Assembly: GCF_018502625.1 (NCBI RefSeq)
Contig: NZ_CP075566.1
Span: 2,423,001 to 2,487,000 of the forward strand
From: Pseudomonas hormoni
GTDB taxonomy: Bacteria; Pseudomonadota; Gammaproteobacteria; Pseudomonadales; Pseudomonadaceae
Length of the DNA stretch: 64,000 bases
Direction of reading: 5' to 3'
Shown: piece by piece, positions 1-8,707 of the stretch
Layout of the letters: each line of letters opens with the position of its first letter
How positions within the stretch are numbered: the first letter of the stretch is position 1
Position numbers and translations under genes: made by a program
The notes under the pieces: model-generated
The model's input: only the letters and a program-made list of their open reading frames with translations
What the model was told of the DNA's origin: nothing
The model's database searches: none

Positions 1-1106
1 CTAAGCCAGGGCTGTGGCGGGTGACCTCGGTGCTTCAAGACAATGGCGGACATCGTGCGAACCCCCAGCACCAGGGTCGAGACGCAGGTCCAGACGGCCA
101 CCCAGATCAACCCCGTGTCATGGGCATCCACCGCCCATAAGCAGGTCAATATGAGCAAATTGGGATTGCGTCGCGCGGTCACCAGCCTGTTGAGTGAGTC
201 GAAGGGGCGCCAGAGAAACAGCGAAAAAGGCGCGGCGAACCTGAACGCAACTTCGCACAGCCGACCTGCGACATAGCCCAGGCAAATGGCCCAGAGCACA
301 GGGCTGAGGGGGATATCCGAGTCCCAGGTTGCCTCATACCCCATTCCCCACGCGATATACCAGAGCGGTGGGTGTATCAGGTCCAGGCCATGGTCGAAAA
401 TGTTTCCGAAACGAGTGGAGGTCACGGTGACGCGTGCCAGCTTGCCATCCACCGTATCCAGAAACGTCATCAGCCAGCCGGCGACCAGGCCCGCGCCAAA
501 ATGCCCATGCCAGAACAGAATGCCTGCCAGGATGGCCAGGACATAGCTGGCTGCCGTGACCTGATTGGGACTGAGCCCCAGCCGCACGCACCAGACGGTG
601 GCCCAGCGAGCCGGGACAGGCCAGATCGCGCGGGTGATGAAGTCGGTGACGCCTTTGTAGGAACCGTTGAACAGAGACTTCTCGAGATGTGCCTGATTGG
701 CAGCGGTGATTTGCGCGACCCACGGCGGATCGAATTTGCGCAGTTGTGTCTGCATCGCGGTGGCCACGGTGCCGGGAACCACTTTGCGTAATCCGGCTAC
801 GGCGTCACTGTCCAGGCTGGGCAAGTGTGCGAGCCGGTCGACACTGGCGTGGGCTGCGACGATGGTACCGGTCCGCGGATCCTGTAGAGCGACCTCAGGC
901 GTTGCCATCAGCCCCCGGAGCACGCGGTCATCGTAAAGGTAATCCTCGCGCAGCAGGACGACTTCACCTTGTGCCGGCAACGGATCGTCTGCATTGCAGA
1001 GATGGGCGTTGGGAAGCTTTGCGAGCATACGGCCCACTCGCTCCCTGGACGTCAGGCCCCACAGCCGCACCGGGCTACTACAGATCAGGTATACGGGAGT
1101 CTTCAT
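1..1106 (-). CDS. CDP-alcohol phosphatidyltransferase family protein (partial, runs off left edge)
   Basis: Reading from the ATG at 1106 the frame stays open for 368 codons to the window edge. The CDP-alcohol phosphotransferase signature DGxxARx8GxxxDxxxD is complete (D220, G221, A224, R225, G234, D238, D242), followed by hydrophobic segments. The roughly 170 residues before it are not membrane-like. They contain a KSLFNGSYKGVTDF stretch that resembles the junction between the cytidylyltransferase and synthase parts of IPCT/DIPPS-type enzymes, so a degenerate nucleotidyltransferase-like domain is possible. The family transfers a phospho-alcohol from a CDP-alcohol to an acceptor at the inner membrane. 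As the last visible gene of the leftward sphingolipid operon it is a good candidate for adding the polar headgroup. Donor and acceptor are inferred only. The C-terminus is not visible. Confidence 0.85.
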   Translation of the reverse strand, partial: MKTPVYLICSSPVRLWGLTSRERVGRMLAKLPNAHLCNADDPLPAQGEVVLLREDYLYDDRVLRGLMATPEVALQDPRTGTIVAAHASVDRLAHLPSLDSDAVAGLRKVVPGTVATAMQTQLRKFDPPWVAQITAANQAHLEKSLFNGSYKGVTDFITRAIWPVPARWATVWCVRLGLSPNQVTAASYVLAILAGILFWHGHFGAGLVAGWLMTFLDTVDGKLARVTVTSTRFGNIFDHGLDLIHPPLWYIAWGMGYEATWDSDIPLSPVLWAICLGYVAGRLCEVAFRFAAPFSLFLWRPFDSLNRLVTARRNPNLLILTCLWAVDAHDTGLIWVAVWTCVSTLVLGVRTMSAIVLKHRGHPPQPWL

Positions 1107-1182
1107 TGTTCCGCCTGCGCCGAATCACATTGATTGAAGGAGCGGGCGGCAACGCCCTGTCCATTGAATAGCATGACCGGTT

Positions 1183-2265
1183 TCAACGACTGCCCCGGTC
1201 CAGATGTCCCACCATCACAATAGCCACTGCGAGCAAGACCAGTGCCGGCCCCAAAGTAGTAATCAGGATGTTCATCTTTAGCAGTAGACCGAGGTTTACG
1301 ATGATCTGATTACTTACATAGACCATTAACCCGACGAGCGCACCCAATGCCAACCGCGCCCCCAGGTTGGGCGAGCGCGGTTGTGCAAAGGCAAACGGGA
1401 TGGCGAACAGGATCATCGCCAGGGTCAGGATCGGTCGCCCGAGCTTTTGCCACATCGCCATTTCGTATTGTGCCGAGGGCTGGCCCGAGCCTTTGAGGTA
1501 CGCGATGTAACGGTAGAGCTGGCGGGCAGACAGGCTTTCGGTCGGCAGCGTGATGTCGCCCAATCGTGCTCCGCCAAAAATCGAGTGCCAAGGCATATGA
1601 TCGAGTTGCTGCGTAGTTTCGGCGCCCTGGTCCCACTGTTTCACCTGGACATTGTTCAAACGCCATTGGCCTGCGTCCTGTATGTCCGCCGTCTCTGCAA
1701 AGATGTAGGAAACCAGTGAACGGTCATTGTCGAACCTGAAGATCTCGATATTCACCGGCAACCGTTTGTGCTGAAGATTGCCAATACGTACGATCTGATC
1801 GTCCTGTCGAGCCCATACACTCCCTTGATCGTTGCTGGACTGCGCGCCGGCGGCCATTGCCTCGTTGCGCAGTTCCAGGCCATTTTGCTGGAGGGGAGAG
1901 GCCACCCATTCATCCAGCGCCGCCCATGCCAGCGCCAGCGCGAGCCCGGCCAGCGTCGCCGTGAACCCGATCCGGGCAATCGACAGCCCGGTGGCGCGCA
2001 TGACCGTCAGTTCCCGGGTGGCTGACAGTTGACCCAGCGCAGCAATGCCACCCAGCAGGGCGATAAAGGGTCCAAGCTCGACAACACGGCGTGGCAGCGT
2101 CATGAATACGACTTCGATGGCCTGGCTCAACCGGTATCCGCCAGGCGTTACGTCGTCAAGTTCACCCACCAGGTCGAGGGTGGTGAACAGCGGTAGCAGC
2201 AGCGCCGCCGCCGCCGCGAAGCCGAAGAACACATGACGGGTAATGTAGCGGTCGAGGATTTTCAT
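1183..2265 (-). CDS. LptG-like permease, YjgP/YjgQ family
   Basis: This is a 360-residue member of the YjgP/YjgQ (LptF/LptG) family. It starts with MKILDRYITRHV, a typical LptG N-terminus, and has the expected plan: transmembrane helices near the N-terminus, a soluble beta-jellyroll-type middle, and closing helices. The open frame extends upstream, but the ATG at 2265 is chosen because it overlaps the LptF-like stop by four bases (ATGA). LptF and LptG form the membrane part of the LPS extractor with LptB. In Pseudomonas the housekeeping pair normally sits beside pepA. This pair instead lies inside a sphingolipid operon, so it is probably a paralogue that extracts or moves the sphingolipid product. 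No ATPase partner is seen next to it; it might share LptB or use another ATPase. Confidence 0.88.
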   Translation of the reverse strand: MKILDRYITRHVFFGFAAAAALLLPLFTTLDLVGELDDVTPGGYRLSQAIEVVFMTLPRRVVELGPFIALLGGIAALGQLSATRELTVMRATGLSIARIGFTATLAGLALALAWAALDEWVASPLQQNGLELRNEAMAAGAQSSNDQGSVWARQDDQIVRIGNLQHKRLPVNIEIFRFDNDRSLVSYIFAETADIQDAGQWRLNNVQVKQWDQGAETTQQLDHMPWHSIFGGARLGDITLPTESLSARQLYRYIAYLKGSGQPSAQYEMAMWQKLGRPILTLAMILFAIPFAFAQPRSPNLGARLALGALVGLMVYVSNQIIVNLGLLLKMNILITTLGPALVLLAVAIVMVGHLDRGSR

Positions 2266-3335
2266 CGGTAGCCGAACCGAAAGTTTGCCAGATCGCGCGC
2301 CAGGAAAATCAGCAGGGCCAGGCTCATCATTAGCGGCACTGTCCACAAACCCGGATACAAGGGCAGGGTGTCGTTGCCCACCATCGTCTTGCAAATGTCC
2401 GCGGCGTAGTAGATCAAGGCGAAGACGGCGGTCACGGGCAGCAGGGTAGCGAATCGTCCCTGCCTGGGCCGGGTGCGGCTCAACGGAATGGCGAGCAATG
2501 CAAGTACCGTCGCGCTTACGCCCCGCGTCTGGCGCCATTGCAATTCGGCCTTGTCCAGAGGCGCGCTGGAAGCCTTCAGCACTTCGTTGGAAGCCGCCTT
2601 GCGCTTACCCTCGGCGGCCCGTTCGATGGGTAGCAAGTGCAGCCGCATATGCTCAAACTTTTCCCAAATGTCCCGTGAAGCACTGTGCTTGAGCAAATAG
2701 GAATGGCCTTGCGTCAGCTCCACGATCGGATCGTCTGGATCTGGATCCAGGATGCGGGCTTGCTCGGCGCGAAACACACGGGATCTCGAGTCACCCGGAT
2801 CATAGATCAGCACGTCGTGGAGCCGGCCATCAGTCCGGTCGATCCGTTCTGCCAGAATCATCCTGCCGTTTTCGTTGTTCAGGTTGAACCGTTGCGCTTG
2901 CAGATGATTGACGTCCAGATCTGTTCGGGATTGCTGTTCCAGTACATAGGCCTGCGTATAAGCCCAGGGGCGCCCGTAGAGCGAAAGCATTGCCACCGCC
3001 AGCGAGATTGGAATTGCCAGCAGCAGGACAGCCCGATAGATCCGCAGCGGGCTTGCACCCGAGGCCGCTATCGCAATGACTTCGGAATCATGGCACAGGC
3101 GTCCAACCGCAAGCGTTACCGAGGCATATAAAGCCACCGGCACCAGCATTTCTAGGGCAATCAGTACCTTGTAGAACACCATCTCCAGTACTGCCTGCAA
3201 AGCGAGAGTGCCCTCGACTGCGTCAGAGAGATACCGCTCTGCGGAATAGCTGGCAAAGATGAACACCAGGATGCTGACCATCACCACCACCGGCCGCCGG
3301 ATTTCGGCGATCACGTAGCGTTCGATCAGGAACAT
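2262..3335 (-). CDS. LptF-like permease, YjgP/YjgQ family
   Basis: A 357-residue YjgP/YjgQ protein starting MFLIERYVIAEIRRP, matching LptF. The frame continues 18 codons upstream, but the ATG at 3335 fits the family length and N-terminus. It has N-terminal membrane helices, a soluble periplasmic middle domain, and a C-terminal helix block (VSATVLALLAIPLSR onward). It overlaps the LptG-like gene by four bases, so the two are translationally coupled and presumably form a heterodimer. The gene follows the nucleotidyltransferase after about 70 bp on the same strand. The family role in LPS transport is established; a role in exporting the lipid made by this cluster is inferred from position. Confidence 0.88.
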   Translation of the reverse strand: MFLIERYVIAEIRRPVVVMVSILVFIFASYSAERYLSDAVEGTLALQAVLEMVFYKVLIALEMLVPVALYASVTLAVGRLCHDSEVIAIAASGASPLRIYRAVLLLAIPISLAVAMLSLYGRPWAYTQAYVLEQQSRTDLDVNHLQAQRFNLNNENGRMILAERIDRTDGRLHDVLIYDPGDSRSRVFRAEQARILDPDPDDPIVELTQGHSYLLKHSASRDIWEKFEHMRLHLLPIERAAEGKRKAASNEVLKASSAPLDKAELQWRQTRGVSATVLALLAIPLSRTRPRQGRFATLLPVTAVFALIYYAADICKTMVGNDTLPLYPGLWTVPLMMSLALLIFLARDLANFRFGYR

Positions 3336-3407
3336 ATCCCGGTCCCTGACCTTTCGCCATGCCAGCACTGCACTCGGGCGATCGGGCATTTCTGCCGTCC
3401 GGATTCA

Positions 3408-4238
3408 TCAGGTATCGCTCGGTATCGATTGATATCTCTGGGCATGAAACCTCTCCACCATTTGATAATCCAGCGGCGAATCGACATCGATAGCGGCCTC
3501 CGCAAAGGGCATGATCACCGCGCCGATACTCACCCCCAACCTGCCGGAAAGCTGTTGCAGCGCCTGTTCCAGGGTTAACCGCCCCAACAAATAGCGCAGT
3601 ACTCCCTGAAGGCCCAGAGCGCCGGCGATGACCCGCCCGGGATGCTTGCGATCCTGTTCGAGCCGTTGCCAGAAGCTGGCGAGGCGTCGAGCATCCTCGG
3701 TCATGAAGGCGAACAGGTTGCTGCCGCAATACGGGCCGCCGCGAAGCCGAATGCTGGTTCGGCGGGTTCCTGGAAAACGAGCCAGAACCGTGTCCAGTGG
3801 TGTCACCGCCACCACAAAGTCATGGCTGCCTGCAGTCGCTTGCTGAAGAAAATAGTCGACCATTTCCCGGCAGAGCAGCGCATGATCCGCCGTAGTCACC
3901 AACACTGGCCTGTCTGCGGGTTGACGCACCAGCGCCCGCGCCGCACTGGCACTGGGGGAGCTGGCGGGTTCCAGCCAACTGACTCTGGCGGTGTCCAGCA
4001 GTTGCGTCATCGAGGCATCTTGCGCAAGTAAATTCCGTGCAGGGCCTACCAGTACGATTCGGTCGATCCGGTCACAGGTCTCCAGCGCCTCGATGACGCG
4101 ACGGACCATGGGTACCCCAGCCACCGGCGCCAGTGCCTTGCAGCCTGTCCCGGCCATGGCGGCAACGGGATCGGCCGGGCCCCTGTCAGCAGCCAGGACC
4201 AAAGCGGTGAACTGTCTCGCCTCAGATTCGCTTTTCAT
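3408..4238 (-). CDS. MobA-like NTP transferase family protein
   Basis: 276 residues from the ATG at 4238, chosen because it gives only a 17-bp overlap with the upstream gene. The N-terminus has a Rossmann-type start (TALVLAADRG) followed by GCKALAPVAGVPMVRRV, the nucleotide-binding loop and the K/P/GxPM segment of sugar- and alcohol-phosphate nucleotidyltransferases. The glycine-rich loop is unusual (LAADRGPAD instead of LAAGxGxR), so substrate or activity may differ. A later VLVTTADHALL segment supplies the metal-binding aspartate expected in this fold. With a CDP-alcohol phosphatidyltransferase in the same operon, the simplest proposal is that it makes the CDP-activated headgroup, for example CDP-inositol or CDP-glycerol. 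That substrate is a guess. Confidence 0.75.
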   Translation of the reverse strand: MKSESEARQFTALVLAADRGPADPVAAMAGTGCKALAPVAGVPMVRRVIEALETCDRIDRIVLVGPARNLLAQDASMTQLLDTARVSWLEPASSPSASAARALVRQPADRPVLVTTADHALLCREMVDYFLQQATAGSHDFVVAVTPLDTVLARFPGTRRTSIRLRGGPYCGSNLFAFMTEDARRLASFWQRLEQDRKHPGRVIAGALGLQGVLRYLLGRLTLEQALQQLSGRLGVSIGAVIMPFAEAAIDVDSPLDYQMVERFHAQRYQSIPSDT

Positions 4239-5364
4239 AAATCCGGTAGCGCTTGTAAGAGGTGGCACCGATCTGATCGAGGATCTTGCGCATGACCGCA
4301 TTCGATTCCAGGATCCAGGACATTTCCAGGGCTTCTATACCGCGTTTGACGAAGGGCGGCTTGAGCGCTTCGATCAATAGCAAGGCAAGTGTGGGTCCCA
4401 ATCGGCTGAACTGGTAAGCCTGTTTGACGCCCATCAGGGGCACGCGCGCAGTCCGCGTGCCCTTGACATACAGCCGCCACAGCAGCCGCAGCCAGCCAAA
4501 GGGCAGCAAGTGCCCCTTGAGGGAAGCGATCGCCTCGTTGATGTTGGGTATGGCCACGATAAACGCGCAGGGCTCGCCGTCGACTTCGGCGATGTACAAC
4601 ATGTCTTTGGGGACCAACAGCCTCAATTGGCTGCCAAGCTCAAAAAATTCGGATTCGGTGAAGGGTACGAAGCCCCAGTTGCGGCTCCAGGCATCATTGA
4701 ATATTTCTCGCAGGATTCGCATGTCCCGCCGGAACTGACGGGTGTCCAGGGGCCTGATCACAACGCGTTTTCGCTCACGCGCCATCATCGCCGACAAGGC
4801 CGGTGGGAAGTGCAATTGGTCGGTGCGCATCCAGTAGGCGAGCAGATCCTTGGCTTGCCGGTAGCCCAGGGCGGCGAGCCTTTGGTCATAATAACGCTGT
4901 CCGTGTCCCATCATGGCGGACGGGGGACGATCGAACCCCTCCACCAGCAGCCCGCTTTCCTGGTTGATGGTCAGGTTGAAGGGGCCTGTGATGCGTGCAG
5001 CGCCATGTTCACGCAGCCAGGCCTCTGCAGCCGCGAACAGGCTGTCGAATACGGCGGGGTCGTCCACGGCTTCAAGCATCCCGAAGTGACCCGAATCATG
5101 GCCGTGCAATTCCCGGTGAAGGTTGTCGATCTGTGCGGTGATACGCCCCACGACTTCCGTTCCCGACCAGGCCAGCCACGCCTGCCATGTCAGATGGGGG
5201 GAGGCGGGATTCTTTTCAGAAAGGAGTTCATGGCGCTCGTAATGGATCGGCTCGATCCAGCAAGGATCGTTGCGATACAGGGTGCCGGGGAAACTGATGA
5301 ATGTCTTGAGATCCAAACGTGTGAGGACGGGTCGAGTAATGATTGGTAACTTGTTATCGATCAT
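4222..5364 (-). CDS. GNAT-fold acyltransferase, bacterial ceramide synthase candidate
   Basis: 380 residues from the ATG at 5364 (an upstream TTG at 5376 is possible). The protein looks like the large two-lobed N-acetyltransferase-like proteins found beside bacterial serine palmitoyltransferases. Features include FNLTINQESGLLVEGFDRPP in the first half and a GNAT-like second half with YIAEVDGEPCAFIVAIPN, ending in ESNAVMRKILDQIGATSYKRYRIYEK. In Caulobacter a protein of this superfamily (bCerS) acylates the sphingoid or 3-keto base. Its position at the head of the leftward operon, divergent from the acyl-AMP ligase and SPT operon, fits that role. Assignment rests on family resemblance and context; the acyl donor is not known. 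Confidence 0.7.
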   Translation of the reverse strand: MIDNKLPIITRPVLTRLDLKTFISFPGTLYRNDPCWIEPIHYERHELLSEKNPASPHLTWQAWLAWSGTEVVGRITAQIDNLHRELHGHDSGHFGMLEAVDDPAVFDSLFAAAEAWLREHGAARITGPFNLTINQESGLLVEGFDRPPSAMMGHGQRYYDQRLAALGYRQAKDLLAYWMRTDQLHFPPALSAMMARERKRVVIRPLDTRQFRRDMRILREIFNDAWSRNWGFVPFTESEFFELGSQLRLLVPKDMLYIAEVDGEPCAFIVAIPNINEAIASLKGHLLPFGWLRLLWRLYVKGTRTARVPLMGVKQAYQFSRLGPTLALLLIEALKPPFVKRGIEALEMSWILESNAVMRKILDQIGATSYKRYRIYEKRI

Positions 5365-5759
5365 CGTTGGCCACAAAAGTCCGTAGCAGTTGAACTAGCA
5401 TCTCTTTTTCAGTACCTGAGAAAGCGTAGCTGAAGTATTGGAGCAGGGCAGGGGGTGCTGCAAACAATGGTCCAGTGCCCTGGATAAACCGGGCCTTTGC
5501 GACAAATGTTGCGTTTGAGAACGAAGTGCAATTGCTACATTCGATAATCGCCAGTCGTCGCTCACCCGGGAAAAAATTTGCGATCACCCAGATGCCGATT
5601 AGTATTGCGTTAGGCTTTGTAATTAATTGAAAAGGCCGAGCCGGATATCCTTGGGGCCTGAACTCCATGAAACGGATTTGAGGGCAGTAAAACGGCACGT
5701 TCTTTACTGGCGCCGCTGATCAACCCGCTATTTGACTTATCCTTACATGGGCTAAATGG
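5365..5759. other. Divergent intergenic region of the two sphingolipid operons
   Basis: About 395 bp separate the two operons. It is more AT-rich than the genes around it and should hold both promoters. A 114-codon leftward frame (5354-5698) crosses it but has no recognisable domain and overlaps the start of the acyltransferase gene, so it is not called. No clear operator dyad or terminator was found. Confidence 0.5.
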
Positions 5760-7496
5760 ATGGGTTTTTTTATGTCTGCGACCATCACAAATCAGATATT
5801 GGCCCAACGTCTAGCCGACTTTTCCACGCTAGTGGAAGCACTCGATTATGCCGCTTCAGGTCAGACCGGCATGAACTTCTACGACAGGCATTGCCACTTG
5901 AGTACCTCGGTTGAATACGCGACGCTCAGAAGTAATGCTGTCGCGATTGCTCAGCGGCTACTTGGGCTCAAGTTGAAGAAAGGCGACCGGGTCGCGCTCA
6001 TCGCCGATACGCACCCCAGCTTTGTCGAGTCCTTTTTCGCCTGCCAATACGCCGGCCTGATCGCCGTTCCTCTTCTGCTTCCTTCCAGCCTGGGAAGCCA
6101 TCGTTCCTACGTGGACAAGTTGAAAGGGCTGTTCGCCAATTGCGCCCCGGCGGCCGTTTTAGGGTTGGAGGAATGGCTTCCCTATATCCGCGAAGCGCTG
6201 GAGGACACCCGGCAGGTATTCGTAGGAACCGTTGAGCAATTGGGCGAATTGCCCGCGGTGCAGACCCTTCCCACCGTCTTTGCGGAGGACATCGCCTATT
6301 TGCAATACACTTCTGGCAGTACCCGCTTTCCTCGTGGCGTAATCATTACCCAGCGCGCGGTGATGGCCAACGTCAGAGGCATCGTCGTGGACGGGGTCGG
6401 CGTTCGTCCGGGGGACCGGTGCGCCTCCTGGTTGCCTTTTTACCATGACATGGGGCTGGTGGGTTTTGTCCTCGCGCCCATGGCGGCGCAACTGACTGTC
6501 GACTACTTGCAGACCCGGGATTTCGCCACTCGGCCCGGCCAATGGCTCAAGCTTATCAGCCAGAATCGGGTGACTGTTTCGGTATCTCCGCCGTTTGGCT
6601 ATGACCTTTGTACCCGGCGAGTCAGGGCCCAGGAAAAAGCGACGCTGGATCTCTCCTGCTGGCGTGTCGCGGGGATCGGCGCCGAGCCCATTCGTGCATC
6701 GGTGTTGAGCCGTTTCGCGGATTGTTTTCTCGACACCGGATTCGATCCGGCCTCATTCATGCCTTGCTACGGTCTCGCGGAAAGCACACTTGCCGTCAGC
6801 TTCGCCCGCCGCGGGATATTGGTGGATCATGTCGATCGCCAGGTATTGGAGTATCAGCTCAGGGCGCAGAAGTGCGCCGCCGATGATCCGGGAAGCTGTG
6901 CCTTTACCAATTGTGGCGCACCGTTGCCCGGCCATCGCGTCGAAATCCGCAACGCTGCGGGGCTTGTGGTTGCGGAGCGTGAGGTAGGGCAGATATTCGT
7001 GCAGGGGCCCAGCGTAATGTCAGGTTATTTCAATGACCCGCAGAGCACCCAGGCAGCCTTGAAAGATGACTGGCTGGACACCGGTGACCTGGGCTATCTG
7101 TCACAAGGTGAACTCCATATCACCGGTCGGCGCAAGGATTTGCTCATCGTCCGCGGTCGAAACATCTGGCCGCAGGATATTGAATACCTGGTGGAGTCCG
7201 AACCCGAACTGAGGCCCGGCGATGCCATCGTATTTGTCGTTCCCGGCGATGATGTGCCAAAAGTCGTGGTCCAGATTCAATGCCGTATCCGTGAGCCGGA
7301 AAGTCGCGAGCACCTGGTCCGTACCCTGGTCGCGAAGATCCTCAGTGAATTCGGTCTCGCTGCTGACGTACACCTTGTACCTCCTCACTCGCTGCCTCGA
7401 ACCTCCTCTGGCAAGCCTTCCCGTGCCGAAGCCCTAGAACGATTCATGGCCCAGGCGAACACCGATCTTCCTTATCCAGCACTGGAGGAGACGTGA
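5760..7496 (+). CDS. Fatty acyl-AMP ligase (adenylate-forming enzyme)
   Basis: 578 residues from the ATG at 5760; an ATG at 5772 (MSATITNQ) is also possible and has a GGATGGG seven bases upstream. The adenylation core is present: the P-loop YTSGSTRFPRGV near residue 183 (arginine replaces the usual lysine of PKGV), WLPFYHDMGLVG, the aromatic/acidic motif YGLAEST, the TGDLGYL motif, and the C-terminal RRKDLLIVRGRN hinge. The layout matches FAAL enzymes, which activate fatty acids as acyl-AMP and pass them to an acyl carrier protein. The ACP encoded two genes downstream is the likely acceptor, giving an acyl-ACP for the serine palmitoyltransferase-type enzyme. It overlaps the next gene by four bases (GTGA). 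Confidence 0.88.
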   Translation: MGFFMSATITNQILAQRLADFSTLVEALDYAASGQTGMNFYDRHCHLSTSVEYATLRSNAVAIAQRLLGLKLKKGDRVALIADTHPSFVESFFACQYAGLIAVPLLLPSSLGSHRSYVDKLKGLFANCAPAAVLGLEEWLPYIREALEDTRQVFVGTVEQLGELPAVQTLPTVFAEDIAYLQYTSGSTRFPRGVIITQRAVMANVRGIVVDGVGVRPGDRCASWLPFYHDMGLVGFVLAPMAAQLTVDYLQTRDFATRPGQWLKLISQNRVTVSVSPPFGYDLCTRRVRAQEKATLDLSCWRVAGIGAEPIRASVLSRFADCFLDTGFDPASFMPCYGLAESTLAVSFARRGILVDHVDRQVLEYQLRAQKCAADDPGSCAFTNCGAPLPGHRVEIRNAAGLVVAEREVGQIFVQGPSVMSGYFNDPQSTQAALKDDWLDTGDLGYLSQGELHITGRRKDLLIVRGRNIWPQDIEYLVESEPELRPGDAIVFVVPGDDVPKVVVQIQCRIREPESREHLVRTLVAKILSEFGLAADVHLVPPHSLPRTSSGKPSRAEALERFMAQANTDLPYPALEET

Positions 7497-8410
7497 GCGC
7501 TCGCGTTGTTTCGCTCACTGGCGCGACTGGCTTCATCGGCAGCGTCCTACGCGAACGACTCGTCGCCCGTGGCGTGGAGGTCCGTGCCTTGGCTCGCTCC
7601 AGGGGCGGGACGGCAGAGGATGGAACAAAGTGGATCAAGGGAACACTGGAAGATGAACATGCCCTCGCCGAGCTCACCAGAGGGGCGGATGCCGTCATTC
7701 ACTGCGCAGGCAAGGTCAGGGGCAGGGACGCCCGAGATTTCGATGCGGTCAATGTGCAGGGCAGCAAGCGCTTGATGGAGGCGGCGCGGCTTGGCGGCAG
7801 TTGCGAGCGTTTTCTGCTGATCTCGTCCCTTGCGGCCAGGCATCCGACGTTGTCCTGGTACGCCGCTTCCAAGTTCGAAGGCGAACGGCAGGTCAGGGCC
7901 GTTGCGGGGGCGATTCCCGTCTGTATTTTCAGGCCGACCGCCGTGTATGGGCCGGGCGACCGCGAGTTGCGTCCCGTGTTCGAATGGCTTCTGCGCGGCT
8001 GGCTGGTGACCCTTGGTCAAGGCGATTCACTGCTGAGCTTTCTCCATGTGGACGATCTGGTCAGTGCCGTCATGCAGTGGCTGGATGCACCTGTCGTGCA
8101 ATCGCAGACCTTTGAGTTGTGTGACGGCCAGGCGCAGGGGTACAACTGGGCAAGCCTGGCCAGCATCGCCTCCGACATCCGCAATGCACCGGTACGGCAA
8201 GCGGTAATGCCTGCCGCGGTATTGAAAGGGATCGCACGAGCGAATCTGGTGCTGTCGCGTTTCACCCGGCGTGCACCCATGCTGACCCCCGGTAAAGTCA
8301 ATGAGCTGATGCACCCTGACTGGACCTGCAGCAATGCCCTCATCAGCGCGACATTGGGCTGGGAGCCCCGGATTCTCTTACGGCAAGCGTTGCGCAATCA
8401 CCTGTTCTGA
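7493..8410 (+). CDS. NAD(P)-dependent epimerase/dehydratase family reductase (CerR-like)
   Basis: 305 residues, starting at a GTG that overlaps the previous stop. It is an extended short-chain dehydrogenase with the nucleotide motif TGATGFIG (residues 9-16) and the catalytic YxxxK pair (Y123, K127 in SWYAASKFEGE). FRPTAVYGPGDRE is typical of the epimerase family. In Caulobacter an epimerase-like protein, CerR, reduces the 3-keto intermediate of sphingolipid synthesis. Being between the acyl-AMP ligase and the ACP/SPT genes makes that the best guess here. Other ketone or sugar substrates cannot be excluded from sequence alone. Confidence 0.82.
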   Translation: MSARVVSLTGATGFIGSVLRERLVARGVEVRALARSRGGTAEDGTKWIKGTLEDEHALAELTRGADAVIHCAGKVRGRDARDFDAVNVQGSKRLMEAARLGGSCERFLLISSLAARHPTLSWYAASKFEGERQVRAVAGAIPVCIFRPTAVYGPGDRELRPVFEWLLRGWLVTLGQGDSLLSFLHVDDLVSAVMQWLDAPVVQSQTFELCDGQAQGYNWASLASIASDIRNAPVRQAVMPAAVLKGIARANLVLSRFTRRAPMLTPGKVNELMHPDWTCSNALISATLGWEPRILLRQALRNHLF

Positions 8411-8443
8411 GCGGGCAAAGAGCCACTGAACTCAAGGAGACCC

Positions 8444-8707
8444 ATGATGATCACACAAGAAACGATACTCGAAAGGGTGATGTTACTCATCGGGCGGCTC
8501 GCACCACCAGGAACGCCAATCAACCCGAATACCGACCTGGCCCAGGACCTGGGGATGGAGTCGATAAAGGTGATGGACATGCTGATGGAACTGGAAGACG
8601 AATTCGACATCTCGATCCATCTCAATATTTTGATGGATGTGCGCACGCCTGCGCAGTTGTCTCACGCCATTCTTAACCTGATGGAGCATGCCGATGGGAC
8701 TGTTTGA
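8444..8707 (+). CDS. Acyl carrier protein
   Basis: An 87-residue acidic protein with the phosphopantetheine attachment motif DLGMESIKVMDM; the modified serine is residue 40. Two ATGs in a row (8444 and 8447) follow AAGGAG; the second has better spacing. It lies between the reductase and the PLP enzyme and overlaps the latter by 14 bp, pointing to tight coupling. It is presumably a dedicated carrier (AcpR-like) that receives the acyl group from the FAAL-type ligase and presents it to the serine palmitoyltransferase-type enzyme, rather than the housekeeping fatty-acid ACP. Confidence 0.92.
   Translation: MMITQETILERVMLLIGRLAPPGTPINPNTDLAQDLGMESIKVMDMLMELEDEFDISIHLNILMDVRTPAQLSHAILNLMEHADGTV

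Noticed and set aside
1183..2265. Treating this LptG-like gene as the housekeeping lptG
   Set aside because: The pair lies within lipid-synthesis genes rather than beside pepA, so a neutral LptG-like name was used; only a genome-wide count can settle it.
4510..5349. 279-codon rightward frame opposite the ceramide synthase candidate
   Set aside because: Pure antisense shadow of a gene with convincing domain content.
5354..5698. 114-codon leftward frame between the two sphingolipid operons
   Set aside because: It overlaps the start of the acyltransferase gene, has no recognised domain or good ribosome-binding site, and lies where both promoters must be.
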